Origin: Planctomycetaceae bacterium
GTDB lineage: Bacteria; Planctomycetota; Planctomycetia; Pirellulales; Thermoguttaceae
Assembly (NCBI GenBank): GCA_015062085.1
Contig: SUVI01000018.1
Coordinates: 1-34,391 of the forward strand
Direction: 5' to 3'
DNA length: 34,391 nucleotides
Positions 1-7,508 of the stretch are shown here, piece after piece. Position numbers and translations under genes: made by a program. Each line of letters opens with the position of its first letter. The stretch's first letter is position 1. The notes under the pieces were generated by a model that did not search any database, had not been told where the DNA came from, and saw only the letters and a list, made by a program, of their open reading frames with translations.

Positions 1-40
1 CGCGTCGCTTTTGGGAGGCGGCGCGTCTCGCGTCGCTTTT
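1..40. repeat. Two direct copies of CGCGTCGCTTTT
   Basis: The 12-base string CGCGTCGCTTTT occurs at 1-12 and again at 29-40, separated by a GC-rich spacer. It sits beside the palindromic element at 45-159. The left edge of the window cuts the context, so a longer repeat array could continue outside. Confidence 0.5.
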
Positions 41-44
41 CAAG

Positions 45-159
45 AAATTCCTCTCCCTCGGAGGGGCGGCGAGCGAAGCGAGACGGAGTGGTTGGGGATA
101 CTCGGCATTTCAGACCACCCCGCCCCTGCGGGGCACCCCGCCAAGGGAGGGGGAAATTT
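45..159. repeat. Palindromic REP/MITE-like element
   Basis: The ends form an imperfect inverted repeat. The left end begins AAATTCCTCTCCCTCGG and the complement of the right end begins AAATTTCCCCCTCCCTTGG. Inside are smaller hairpins, for example GCCCC-TGC-GGGGC around 123-135 and CCCTC-GGAGGG near 55-66. The element is GC-rich against its surroundings and has no coding potential of its own. It lies just downstream of the minus-strand SUMF1 gene, a usual place for such elements. That it is dispersed through the genome is inference, because only one copy is in this window. Confidence 0.5.
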
Positions 160-194
160 TGCCGGATCGCGCTGCCGTCGACACTGCGCTACGC

Positions 195-1145
195 TTATTT
201 CCCTGGAGCTGGATCTGCAAGAACTATGCGGAAGCCCAAGAAGTAGTAACGATGGACCGGTACGCTGTAGTTCCGGTACGCGGAGCGGCAGTACTCGGCG
301 TCGTCGTACCAGCTGCCGCCGCGGCAGACTCGGCCCGAGCCGCTATTTTCATCTTTCCAGTTGCACGGGTCGCTCGATGACGACCTGACGTAAAAGTCTT
401 TCTCGTACACGTCCAAGCACCATTCCCAAACATTCCCGTGCATGTCGTAAAGGCCCCAGGCATTCTTGGCATAACTCTTCACCGGCGTCGTTCTGCTCAA
501 ATACGGACCTTTCGCCGAGGTGCCGTAAGGATAGTTGCCGTCACAGTTTGCCTCTCGGCCGTTCAGACTATCGCCAAACGAATACGCCGTACGCGTACCC
601 GCTCGGCACGCATACTCCCACTGAGCCTCCGTCGGGAGACTTACCTGAACGCCAAGTTTCGATGAAAGTTGCTCGCAAAATGTCCTGCTCTCTTCCCAAT
701 TCACATAGTAAATTGGATACTCGGCTCCTTCGCCATACAGCGACCAGTCTGGATCCGCCTTGTCCCGCTGCTGTCGGACGGTCGTCCCCATCACGCTCTC
801 CCACATCGCCTGCGTCACTTCCGTCTCAAGCATCCAGAAACCCTTCGTCAGCGTCACGCTGTGCTGCGTTTCATCACTATTATGGCAAGTTTCACTGGAT
901 GGACTCCCCATCGTGAACGCCCCCGCAGGGCACCAGCGGAAAGCGTACTCGATGCCATCCACTGTCTTTACCATGCGGTCGCCGGCTTTACGGGCCGTCA
1001 CGAAATCTTCCGGCTCGAGCTCCGCCGTTTCCCGCGTAATTTTCCCTGACTCATCAATGACGATCTCCGGATAGCTCTGCTCCTGCGCCCCGGCAGTCAG
1101 AACAAAAGAAAACAGAAACAGGAACGCAAACAGAATACGCTTCAT
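195..1145 (-). CDS. Secreted SUMF1/formylglycine-generating-enzyme-fold protein
   Basis: The 316-residue product starts with a signal peptide (MKRILFAFLFLFSFVLTAGA, cut expected near AGA-QE) and continues with one full SUMF1 domain. Visible landmarks are FRWCPAGAFTMGS near residue 70, TEVTQAMWE, VNWEESRTFC, LPTEAQWEYACRAG, GLYDMHGNVWEWC and RVCRGGSW. In true formylglycine-generating enzymes the catalytic pair lies in GGS-x-x-C-x4-C. Here that stretch reads GGSWYDDAEYC, so the first cysteine is Asp and only the second remains. Sulfatase activation is therefore unlikely, and a carbohydrate-binding or structural role is possible. The start was placed at 1145 because an AGGAGG lies six bases upstream and a near-consensus promoter occupies 1194-1222, inside the longer reading frame that opens at 1229. 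Confidence 0.85.
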   Translation of the reverse strand: MKRILFAFLFLFSFVLTAGAQEQSYPEIVIDESGKITRETAELEPEDFVTARKAGDRMVKTVDGIEYAFRWCPAGAFTMGSPSSETCHNSDETQHSVTLTKGFWMLETEVTQAMWESVMGTTVRQQRDKADPDWSLYGEGAEYPIYYVNWEESRTFCEQLSSKLGVQVSLPTEAQWEYACRAGTRTAYSFGDSLNGREANCDGNYPYGTSAKGPYLSRTTPVKSYAKNAWGLYDMHGNVWEWCLDVYEKDFYVRSSSSDPCNWKDENSGSGRVCRGGSWYDDAEYCRSAYRNYSVPVHRYYFLGFRIVLADPAPGK

Positions 1146-1151
1146 GAATTT

Positions 1152-1157
1152 CCTCCT
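1152..1157 (-). promoter_or_regulatory. Shine-Dalgarno AGGAGG for the SUMF1-like gene
   Basis: On the minus strand AGGAGG lies six bases before the ATG at 1145. It decides this start over the in-frame ATG at 1229. Confidence 0.8.
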
Positions 1158-1193
1158 GCTTTTCAATGGATCATAAAATCTGATGGCATACGC

Positions 1194-1222
1194 ATCATAC
1201 ACCAGAAATAGAATTTTGTCAA
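1194..1222 (-). promoter_or_regulatory. Sigma-70-type promoter TTGACA-N17-TATGAT
   Basis: Read on the minus strand, a perfect -35 TTGACA (1222-1217) is followed by a 17-base spacer and a -10 TATGAT (1199-1194). Transcription would begin near 1187, leaving a leader of about 40 bases before the SUMF1-like gene. Confidence 0.75.
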
Positions 1223-1341
1223 GGGACACATAGAGGGTATTTTATTAAGATCTCGCAATAATTTCAGAAAAGATAATAAAATTCACATCTTTTAACGTTT
1301 GTATCGGCTACAGCACGGTTTCCATTTCAGACAAACAGAAT

Positions 1342-1382
1342 AAAAAAAGACCTCACGCTGTTGAGTTTCACAGCATAAGGCC
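1342..1382 (-). terminator. Rho-independent terminator of the porin gene
   Basis: On the minus strand GGCCTTATGCTGT can pair with ACAGCGTGAGGTC in a 13-bp stem that includes several G-U pairs. The loop is 8 bases and seven T follow. It lies about 90 bases after the porin stop codon. Confidence 0.85.
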
Positions 1383-1473
1383 TTTGTTTCCAAATGATCC
1401 GGCAGAATGGATCGGCGCGGATAGGCGCACTCCTTCACCGCGGAGCGCGGCAGAGTCTAAAAACGGACCGGGG

Positions 1474-3009
1474 TCAGATCTTGAACATCGAGCAGATCAT
1501 GAACACGTGGGAATCGACGGTCCGGACGCCAACGTATTCCGTCTCGAAGTACTGGTACTCAAAGCCGAGGTTGAGCGATTTCGTCAGGTCGCGCGAAATA
1601 TTCGTGTAGATGAAATGGTTTTTGCCCTTCATTCCCTGACAGAGGGTCGAATTCCACGGATCGTCGATCGAGTAGCCGATCGAGTAGTGCAGTTCCGGCG
1701 TGATGTCCCACCCGAACGCGAACCAGCCGCCGGTCGAACCGACATTTTCGCGCGTCTGCGTGTTCAGATCCTGCATGATGCCGGCACAGTTGACCGCGTG
1801 AAGTTCCCCGGTGAAGAATTCCCCAAGGAAGAAGAACCGGTCGGTAAACTGGATCTTCGTATCTGCGGTGAATGCCCAGGAAGTCCGATGAAATTCGTCT
1901 CCCTGCATGACGTACTCTTTGTCGCCGATCTTCGCTCCGACCGCGAAAAGTGCGCTTTTCCAGAGGTCGTTTTTCGTGAAAGTCCGCTCAAATCGGAGCT
2001 GAAATTCCGGATACCGCCCCATTTTTCCCTGGTATGCGAGGCCGTTGGCGTCGGTGAAATTCGAGGTACTCGAACTCAAAATGCACGTCTGAATGGCAAA
2101 CCGGCCGTTATGCTGCTTGAAGTATCGGTCGAAACGGACCATGGGACGCCGGAAACCGAAGTTTCCGCCTCCGGCACCGAATCCCCAGTTCAAAACCGTG
2201 GGGTAGAAGGGGCTGAGGAGTTCCCAGGTCTGCCCCATAAGAAACATGAATTCGTCGCTCTGCAGCTGAATGTACGCCTTGCGCAGCTCCACGTCCGCCT
2301 CGTTCTCAAAGACGTACGTGTTCTGAAAATCCATCTCAAAAACGCCCGTCGCCCGAACTCCCGGCATACTCGCGATCTCCGGCGCCGTCACGTTCAGCCC
2401 AAGACGAGTCGATTTCATGTCGAAATACGTGTGGCTCCGGTCCTCATTCTTGACCCAGATGGGATAGTCGCCCGGATAGAGCGAGTTCGTCTCGTGCGTC
2501 CCCGTCAGCCAAAACCAGACGTAAGGAGTAAACGTAAACGCATCTTTGTTCCACTGCCAATTCTTGTAGCGCGCAAGCTCCGCCTCAAGGTCGTCCTGCG
2601 CCATGTTCAGCATGATGGAATCGTAATCGCTCACGACAGAAACGAGCCGATCTTTTTTTTCTAGATCCAGAACAGGCAGAGACGGCAAGGTTTCTGGATC
2701 CAGTCCCTCCTTCACATCTGTCGCAGAACCAGTATCAGAAGAGCCAGCCTCAGCCAAAACAGAAGAGGAAGGAAGTCCGTACGGTACAGGCGAGGCCCCC
2801 GCAGAGGTTTCCATCTGCGCTTCTGCGATCTGCTGACGCAGCGTTTCGTTCTCTCTCTCCATTTGTTCCAGACGCTTCCCAAACTCCTCCACGGTCATCT
2901 GGCCCGCACAGGGCGAAAAATTTCCCAGAGCGCAAATGAGCGTTCCGAAACAGAGGGTCTTCCAAATTTTTCGATCAAAAAAATGAATCTGTTTCACGGT
3001 GAATTCCAT
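1474..3009 (-). CDS. Porin-like outer-membrane beta-barrel protein with N-terminal coiled coil
   Basis: The 511-residue product has an N-terminal signal region (hydrophobic stretch TLCFGTLICALG, ending near PCAG-Q). A short heptad-like coiled coil follows at about residues 37-66 (MTVEEFGKRLEQMERENETLRQQIAE), then a linker rich in Ser, Ala and Gly. From about residue 130 it shows alternating aromatic/polar strands typical of a barrel, including FTPYVWFWLTG, GQTWELLSPFYP, GFRRPMVRFDRYF and FEYQYFETEYVG. A coiled coil before a barrel is common in large porins that anchor to the cell wall, for example SLH-porin and DcaP-like types. The exact family was not identified. GGAAACGGAAACGGTA precedes the ATG. 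It is probably monocistronic, with a terminator at 1342-1382. Confidence 0.75.
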   Translation of the reverse strand: MEFTVKQIHFFDRKIWKTLCFGTLICALGNFSPCAGQMTVEEFGKRLEQMERENETLRQQIAEAQMETSAGASPVPYGLPSSSVLAEAGSSDTGSATDVKEGLDPETLPSLPVLDLEKKDRLVSVVSDYDSIMLNMAQDDLEAELARYKNWQWNKDAFTFTPYVWFWLTGTHETNSLYPGDYPIWVKNEDRSHTYFDMKSTRLGLNVTAPEIASMPGVRATGVFEMDFQNTYVFENEADVELRKAYIQLQSDEFMFLMGQTWELLSPFYPTVLNWGFGAGGGNFGFRRPMVRFDRYFKQHNGRFAIQTCILSSSTSNFTDANGLAYQGKMGRYPEFQLRFERTFTKNDLWKSALFAVGAKIGDKEYVMQGDEFHRTSWAFTADTKIQFTDRFFFLGEFFTGELHAVNCAGIMQDLNTQTRENVGSTGGWFAFGWDITPELHYSIGYSIDDPWNSTLCQGMKGKNHFIYTNISRDLTKSLNLGFEYQYFETEYVGVRTVDSHVFMICSMFKI

Positions 3010-3303
3010 TACCGTTTCCGTTTCCTGAAGATCCGGTCCATCCTCAGGAAGTAAACAGGAATCAAGTCACAGTCCAAAATCCTACGAACAGAATTATGTC
3101 TGAAATTTTATTAACTTGGTCTTGCTTTTCTGTACCGTAGAAAGAAAACCACGCATTCCCATTTTCGGTAGGAAGGAAAGTTCTACTTAAAGGAAAATTT
3201 ATATTTAAGTAAAGATTTCCGGATTTGTGTTTTAAAACGAAATTAAAAGATTTTCACGCTGCTTGAAATAAAAAAGCAAAAGTTTTCCCATTTTTTTTAT
3301 TTT

Positions 3304-3319
3304 ACCATTTGCAAATGGT
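3304..3319. promoter_or_regulatory. Perfect 16-bp palindrome, candidate operator
   Basis: ACCATTTGCAAATGGT is identical on both strands and lies in AT-rich intergenic DNA. It overlaps the -35 element of the candidate promoter at 3309-3337, as a dimeric repressor site would. No regulator gene is adjacent. Confidence 0.4.
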
Positions 3320-3337
3320 CATTTTGTATGATAAAAT
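3309..3337 (+). promoter_or_regulatory. Candidate promoter TTGCAA-N17-TAAAAT upstream of the TPR gene
   Basis: The -35 TTGCAA (4 of 6 consensus bases) and -10 TAAAAT (5 of 6) have the ideal 17-base spacing. Transcription would start near 3344, giving a leader of about 470 bases before the chosen TPR start. AT-rich DNA produces such matches by chance. Confidence 0.35.
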
Positions 3338-3581
3338 AAATTAGGTAAAGATTTCCAGTTGCGGAAATTTTGGAAGATTTCTTATCCTTGAGGAAAAAAG
3401 GAAAGATCCCCTTCCTTCAAACGACGCCAAGTCCCAGAAACGTCATACGCATCAATTGCGGCAGAAATGGTCAAAAATCGCGTTAGGGATTTTGAAAAGT
3501 TTGAAATTTTAAAGAAATTGAAACTTTTTTTGGGAAATTTGGCAAAAATTTGAAAAAAAGCCGCAACATGGAACGCTGGGG

Positions 3582-3603
3582 GGTTGAAGAAAAATCTTCA
3601 ACC
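3582..3603. other. Perfect 9-bp hairpin in the TPR leader
   Basis: GGTTGAAGA and TCTTCAACC form a perfect stem around a 4-base AAAA loop. No T run follows on either strand, so it is not a standard terminator. It may structure the leader of the TPR transcript. Function unknown. Confidence 0.35.
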
Positions 3604-3811
3604 TGATAGAATGAAAGGAATGGTTTTCTTTCCGAGCACGTTCTGGCGGTTTGGAAAGGTGTTGCCGAAAGTGATCTCGGCAGTACTGCCCACTGACGCC
3701 AAAGAAATGCTCGCACAAAGAAGCACAGTTTTGAGGCGCGCGTCCGTATCGGCAGGAACACGCTCCGGGCAGGATGTCTTAAGGCCTCATGAATGCAGGG
3801 ACAGGCAGATT

Positions 3812-6800
3812 ATGAAGGGATTGAATTCATTTTTAGCGCGGCGTGACCGGAGTGCGGATTTCCGGTTTGATTTCACGTTTCCGGCAATGATTTTGTCCGT
3901 GATTTTCGCGATTTCCGTAACGATCCACCACTTTCCGGGATCCCCGAATCCCGTACATGGTGAAGATATGCTTGCAGCAGATGCGGAATTCAACGGCAAC
4001 ATGGCGCTGACGACCGGCGGCGAGTACGAGATCGCTCGGGACGGCTGGGAAGAATTCCTTCGAAAGTATCCCGAAAACAGTCAGCGGAGCTATGCGGAAT
4101 ACTACCTCGCATACTGTCAGATGAAGACGGGAGAGTATGCCGAAGCGGAAAAGAAGTTCCAAAAGATCCTGGCAGAAGGAGAATTTCCCAATCAGGATGA
4201 AGCGGTTCTTTTTCTTGGCATGACGTTCCTGAAACATGCCGTATCGCTTCCGATCCAGCAGACGGGGAGCCGCCGCGGGACAGTCAATACGGTAGCAGAC
4301 AGAACTTACGCCATCACGCCGGAAGCTGCTGCACTCTGCCGAATGGCGATCCAGCAGTTTCAGACGATCCGCGTCTCTTTCCCGGACAGCACGTACCGGA
4401 TGGATGCCTCCTATCAGGAAGCGCTGACGTACATTCAGCTCGGAAATTACGAAAATGCGCTCGGGGACCTGAAACTGGTCGTCGCAACACAGCATTTTGA
4501 AGAGCAGGATAATGCGCTCTATACGCTGAGTGAAGTTTACCTCAATCTCCAGCAGCCGGACGAGAAAAGCGCGATGGTGACGCTCCAGACGCTCATTGCG
4601 CGTGATCCGGAAACGACGTTGAAGCTCAAGGCGCAGCGTCTTCTCGGAGACATTTACTTCCGGCTTGGAGACTACGCACTTGCGTCGGAACTGTTTGCCG
4701 AGATTTGGAGTTCAGAAGCCTACGCTCCCCTGCTCAAGACGAAAAAAGGAAACGTTCCTCCGGTGAACCTTGCGTTTTTCTGTTACCGCACGGCAGAAAC
4801 GCACGTGAAAATGGAGCGTTACGAGGAAGCGGTCGAAATGTTTGGCCGGGTCGTCGAAGAATTTCCGAAAAGTACCGTCTATTTGCACGCGTGCTATCAG
4901 AAAGCGCTCGCGATGAAGAAATTCAATGAAAATCTTCCCGAAGGCGCAGAAGCATTCGAAACGGAAGAGTACCAGAAGCTCTGGGAATACACCGTTCAGG
5001 AATCGGACAGCAAGAAAGACCGTACGCTGCGAAATCACGCGATCCATCAGCTCGTCCTGCTCCATCTCCGAAATGAAGCGCCGAAACTCGCGCTGGAGAC
5101 GCTTGAGCAAGTCCCCGAAAAACAGCGGACCAAAATCTTGCTCCGCGACCAGGCAGATACACTGGCAGCTTGCGGTCGGATAGACGAAGCGGTCGCCATT
5201 TACCGACGGCTTTTCGGCCTGTACCAGAAACCCGACACGCTCATTCACGGGGCAGACGCAATGCTTCAGGCAGTGAGGCTCCGCACCGCAGAAGAAGATC
5301 ATGCGGACGTCCTTCTCCTTTCGGAAGAAGTGATCCGCTGGGATGCCTTCACGCGTCTTCCGGAACGCCTGCAGATCGAGTTCCTTGAAGAAAATATGAA
5401 AGCGTTTTTCCGTTCCGGCAACTACGAAGAAGCACGCAATTGCGGAAAACGGCTCTTGGAACGTTTTCCGGATTCGAAAGAACGTGACGAATGGCGGATC
5501 CTGACGGCACACGCCTACCTGCAGGCTAAACAGCACCTCAACGGATTCCGTTTCATCAAAGGCTGCCTCACGTCCATAACGGAAGACTCGCTGGAATGCG
5601 TGGAACTTCGCCACATTCAGGGTATCTGTTACCGCGAGTACGCACAGACGCGAAAAAGCCCGAAAAAACGAGAACAGTATTTTCGAAATGCACAGTATGC
5701 CCTGACGGATGCCAAACAAACAGCCAAAAAAATGGAAAGGGAGTATGAGGCACTCAGTGTACTGTACTACGACCTGGCGCTGGTTTATTTCCAGACGAAA
5801 CAGTACGACAGATGCGTCAAAAACTTAAAATCCGCCCTAAAACGCTTCCCCGATTCCGACATCGCGCCGCAGCTGCTCTTCCTGAAGGGCCGATGCGAGA
5901 TCGAAACGGATATGCTCGAGGATGCCGCAAAGACTTTTGAAAAATTCACGAAACGTTTCCCGGAAGATCCCAACTGCCCGGAAGCCGGTCTCCTGGCCTC
6001 GCAGTGCTTCCTGAAACTTGGGAAGACGGAAAAAGCCGTCAAGATCTCCAAAGCAATGGCGGCACGTTTTCCGAAATCGGACTACTCGGAGCGCGGCGCA
6101 AACGTTCAGGCGATCGCAGCCATGGAATCAAAGGACTTTGATGCTGCGATCGACGCGTGGAACGTGATCCTTGAATCCGACGCCAAAGAATTTCAGGCAC
6201 TGAAACCGGAAGCGAAGTACGAGATCGCCTGCTGTCTTTTCGAAAAAGAAGCGTACGCGGAAGCCGAAAAAGCGCTCCGTGAGCTTTTCGAAGAGTATCC
6301 GGAATGGGATTCCATGGAACGTGCTTACAATCAGCTGGTCCGTGTCCTCATGGCTCAGAAAAAACTCCAGGAGGCGCAGGATCTCTTGGCGGACATGCAC
6401 GGAAAATTCCCTGAAAGTATCCTGCTGCGTTCACTGTACTTCCAGCTTGGGACCTACTGGTACGCGGAAGGAAAAATGCCTGAAGCCGAGCAGATGTTCC
6501 GCCGCGTCCTGAACGACACGCCGAAAGCTCCGGAAGACATTGGAGATTTCCTGCACAGAAATGCCGAGCTGAAACTCGCGTGGTCGATTTTCAATCGCGG
6601 AGAGTACCAGGAAGCGGAAGCGTTCCTTCGTTCCCTCGAACTGGAACCGGAGCTGAAATCGGAACCAAGATCGAAGCAGTCGGCAGAAGAAAAAGAAGAG
6701 ATCCTCGCAAACCGGGCGGAACTGCGCTACCTGCTGGGAATGACGCACTACTTTTTGCGCAACCCAAGTCAGGCGCTCAAGGAACTCCATGAGGTCCGAA

Positions 6801-7312
6801 AAGACGGTGTCCTGAAAAAAGTCTTCGCAGAAAATGCGCTGGAAATGTGCATCCAGATCTACGAAGAAGCCAGCGAATGGGAGTCCGTGCTCGAATACGG
6901 TGCCGAATTCTGCTCACTTTACCCGCAGGCCGCCGGCTGTCTGCGAACGAATTTCAAAATCGCGAAAGCACTTTTCCATCTCCAGAAAATGGAAGAAGCT
7001 CTCGCAAAATGCGATGAAGTCATCGCCGCAAACGATCCGATCTTCACGCACCAGACGCTTTTCCTGAAGGGGGAGATCCTCTTCGCACAAAAGCAGTACC
7101 AGAAAGCCATTCAGATCTTCTACCAGGTGATCTACGGAGTAGAAGACGAGAAACTGCAGGCAGATGCCATGTTTGAGACGGCGCAATGTTTCGAAGCTAT
7201 CGGGAAAAAAGATAAAGCGCTGACTCACTACAGGGAGCTGCTTCAGAAGTTCCCCAAATACGAAAAAGCCAAGCTGATCCGGCGAAAAATGAAGAAACTT
7301 CATGAAAAATGA
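3812..7312 (+). CDS. Large secreted tetratricopeptide-repeat (TPR) protein
   Basis: The 1166-residue product is almost entirely TPR-type helical repeats. These include GGEYEIARDGWEEFLRKYPEN, EYAEAEKKFQKIL, RYEEAVEMFGRVVEEFPKS, MLEDAAKTFEKFTKRFPEDP and QYQKAIQIFYQVIYG, with the usual Pro or Tyr-Pro turn between units. TPR arrays are protein-binding scaffolds. The N terminus has a basic stretch and a hydrophobic helix (AMILSVIFAISVTI, about residues 25-38), so the repeats should face the periplasm. The frame is open further upstream to a TTG at 3584, but the start at 3812 gives a plausible signal anchor directly before the repeats. The gene is followed by a terminator and then exbB and exbD, an arrangement that suggests a scaffold for the ExbB/ExbD machine (inference). 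A 20-base duplication spans the stop codon. Confidence 0.85.
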   Translation: MKGLNSFLARRDRSADFRFDFTFPAMILSVIFAISVTIHHFPGSPNPVHGEDMLAADAEFNGNMALTTGGEYEIARDGWEEFLRKYPENSQRSYAEYYLAYCQMKTGEYAEAEKKFQKILAEGEFPNQDEAVLFLGMTFLKHAVSLPIQQTGSRRGTVNTVADRTYAITPEAAALCRMAIQQFQTIRVSFPDSTYRMDASYQEALTYIQLGNYENALGDLKLVVATQHFEEQDNALYTLSEVYLNLQQPDEKSAMVTLQTLIARDPETTLKLKAQRLLGDIYFRLGDYALASELFAEIWSSEAYAPLLKTKKGNVPPVNLAFFCYRTAETHVKMERYEEAVEMFGRVVEEFPKSTVYLHACYQKALAMKKFNENLPEGAEAFETEEYQKLWEYTVQESDSKKDRTLRNHAIHQLVLLHLRNEAPKLALETLEQVPEKQRTKILLRDQADTLAACGRIDEAVAIYRRLFGLYQKPDTLIHGADAMLQAVRLRTAEEDHADVLLLSEEVIRWDAFTRLPERLQIEFLEENMKAFFRSGNYEEARNCGKRLLERFPDSKERDEWRILTAHAYLQAKQHLNGFRFIKGCLTSITEDSLECVELRHIQGICYREYAQTRKSPKKREQYFRNAQYALTDAKQTAKKMEREYEALSVLYYDLALVYFQTKQYDRCVKNLKSALKRFPDSDIAPQLLFLKGRCEIETDMLEDAAKTFEKFTKRFPEDPNCPEAGLLASQCFLKLGKTEKAVKISKAMAARFPKSDYSERGANVQAIAAMESKDFDAAIDAWNVILESDAKEFQALKPEAKYEIACCLFEKEAYAEAEKALRELFEEYPEWDSMERAYNQLVRVLMAQKKLQEAQDLLADMHGKFPESILLRSLYFQLGTYWYAEGKMPEAEQMFRRVLNDTPKAPEDIGDFLHRNAELKLAWSIFNRGEYQEAEAFLRSLELEPELKSEPRSKQSAEEKEEILANRAELRYLLGMTHYFLRNPSQALKELHEVRKDGVLKKVFAENALEMCIQIYEEASEWESVLEYGAEFCSLYPQAAGCLRTNFKIAKALFHLQKMEEALAKCDEVIAANDPIFTHQTLFLKGEILFAQKQYQKAIQIFYQVIYGVEDEKLQADAMFETAQCFEAIGKKDKALTHYRELLQKFPKYEKAKLIRRKMKKLHEK

Positions 7313-7336
7313 AGAAACTTCATGAGGAAACTTCAT
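7284..7336 (+). repeat. 20-bp tandem duplication over the TPR stop codon
   Basis: The unit GAAAAATGAAGAAACTTCAT occurs at 7284-7303 and 7304-7323. A shortened copy GAGGAAACTTCAT follows at 7324-7336. The TGA stop lies in the second copy. Because 20 is not a multiple of three, gain or loss of a copy would change the C-terminal residues. Confidence 0.7.
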
Positions 7337-7362
7337 GAAAACAAAAACTGAGTAACGCAGAA

Positions 7363-7399
7363 GTAGATCGTGTTCGGGGACGAAACATGATCTGCTTTT
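7363..7399 (+). terminator. Candidate rho-independent terminator after the TPR gene
   Basis: GTAGATCGTGTT pairs with AACATGATCTGC (two G-U pairs), extended by a bulged inner stem around a GGGA loop, and is followed by TTTT. The T run is short, so read-through into exbB is possible. Confidence 0.6.
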
Positions 7400-7508
7400 G
7401 CACACTCGGACTGCACCGCTGCTCCGAAATCGGATGCCGTTCGATGCGGTCCGGATCCATGAATGAGTTTAAGTTCCAAAAAGTTTTTTCCTGATTTCAG
7501 GTGGAAAA

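Larger units (their letters stand above)
3010..3811. other. AT-rich intergenic region between porin and TPR gene
   Basis: About 800 bases separate the divergent porin and TPR genes. The first half is very AT-rich and holds the palindrome and promoter described separately. It also has two copies of GTAAAGATTTCC, at 3209-3220 and 3345-3356. The second half (from about 3584) is open in the TPR frame from a TTG codon, but its translation looks non-coding and has no signal sequence. No RNA gene was recognised. Confidence 0.5.

Noticed and set aside
1384..2664. A 426-codon plus-strand frame over the porin gene
   Set aside because: The minus-strand frame has a signal peptide, coiled coil, barrel pattern and a terminator in the right direction. 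The plus frame has none of these.
3584..3811. Upstream extension of the TPR gene from a TTG codon
   Set aside because: The extra 76 residues have no signal sequence or TPR pattern and the TTG lies inside a hairpin. The ATG at 3812 gives a plausible membrane signal.
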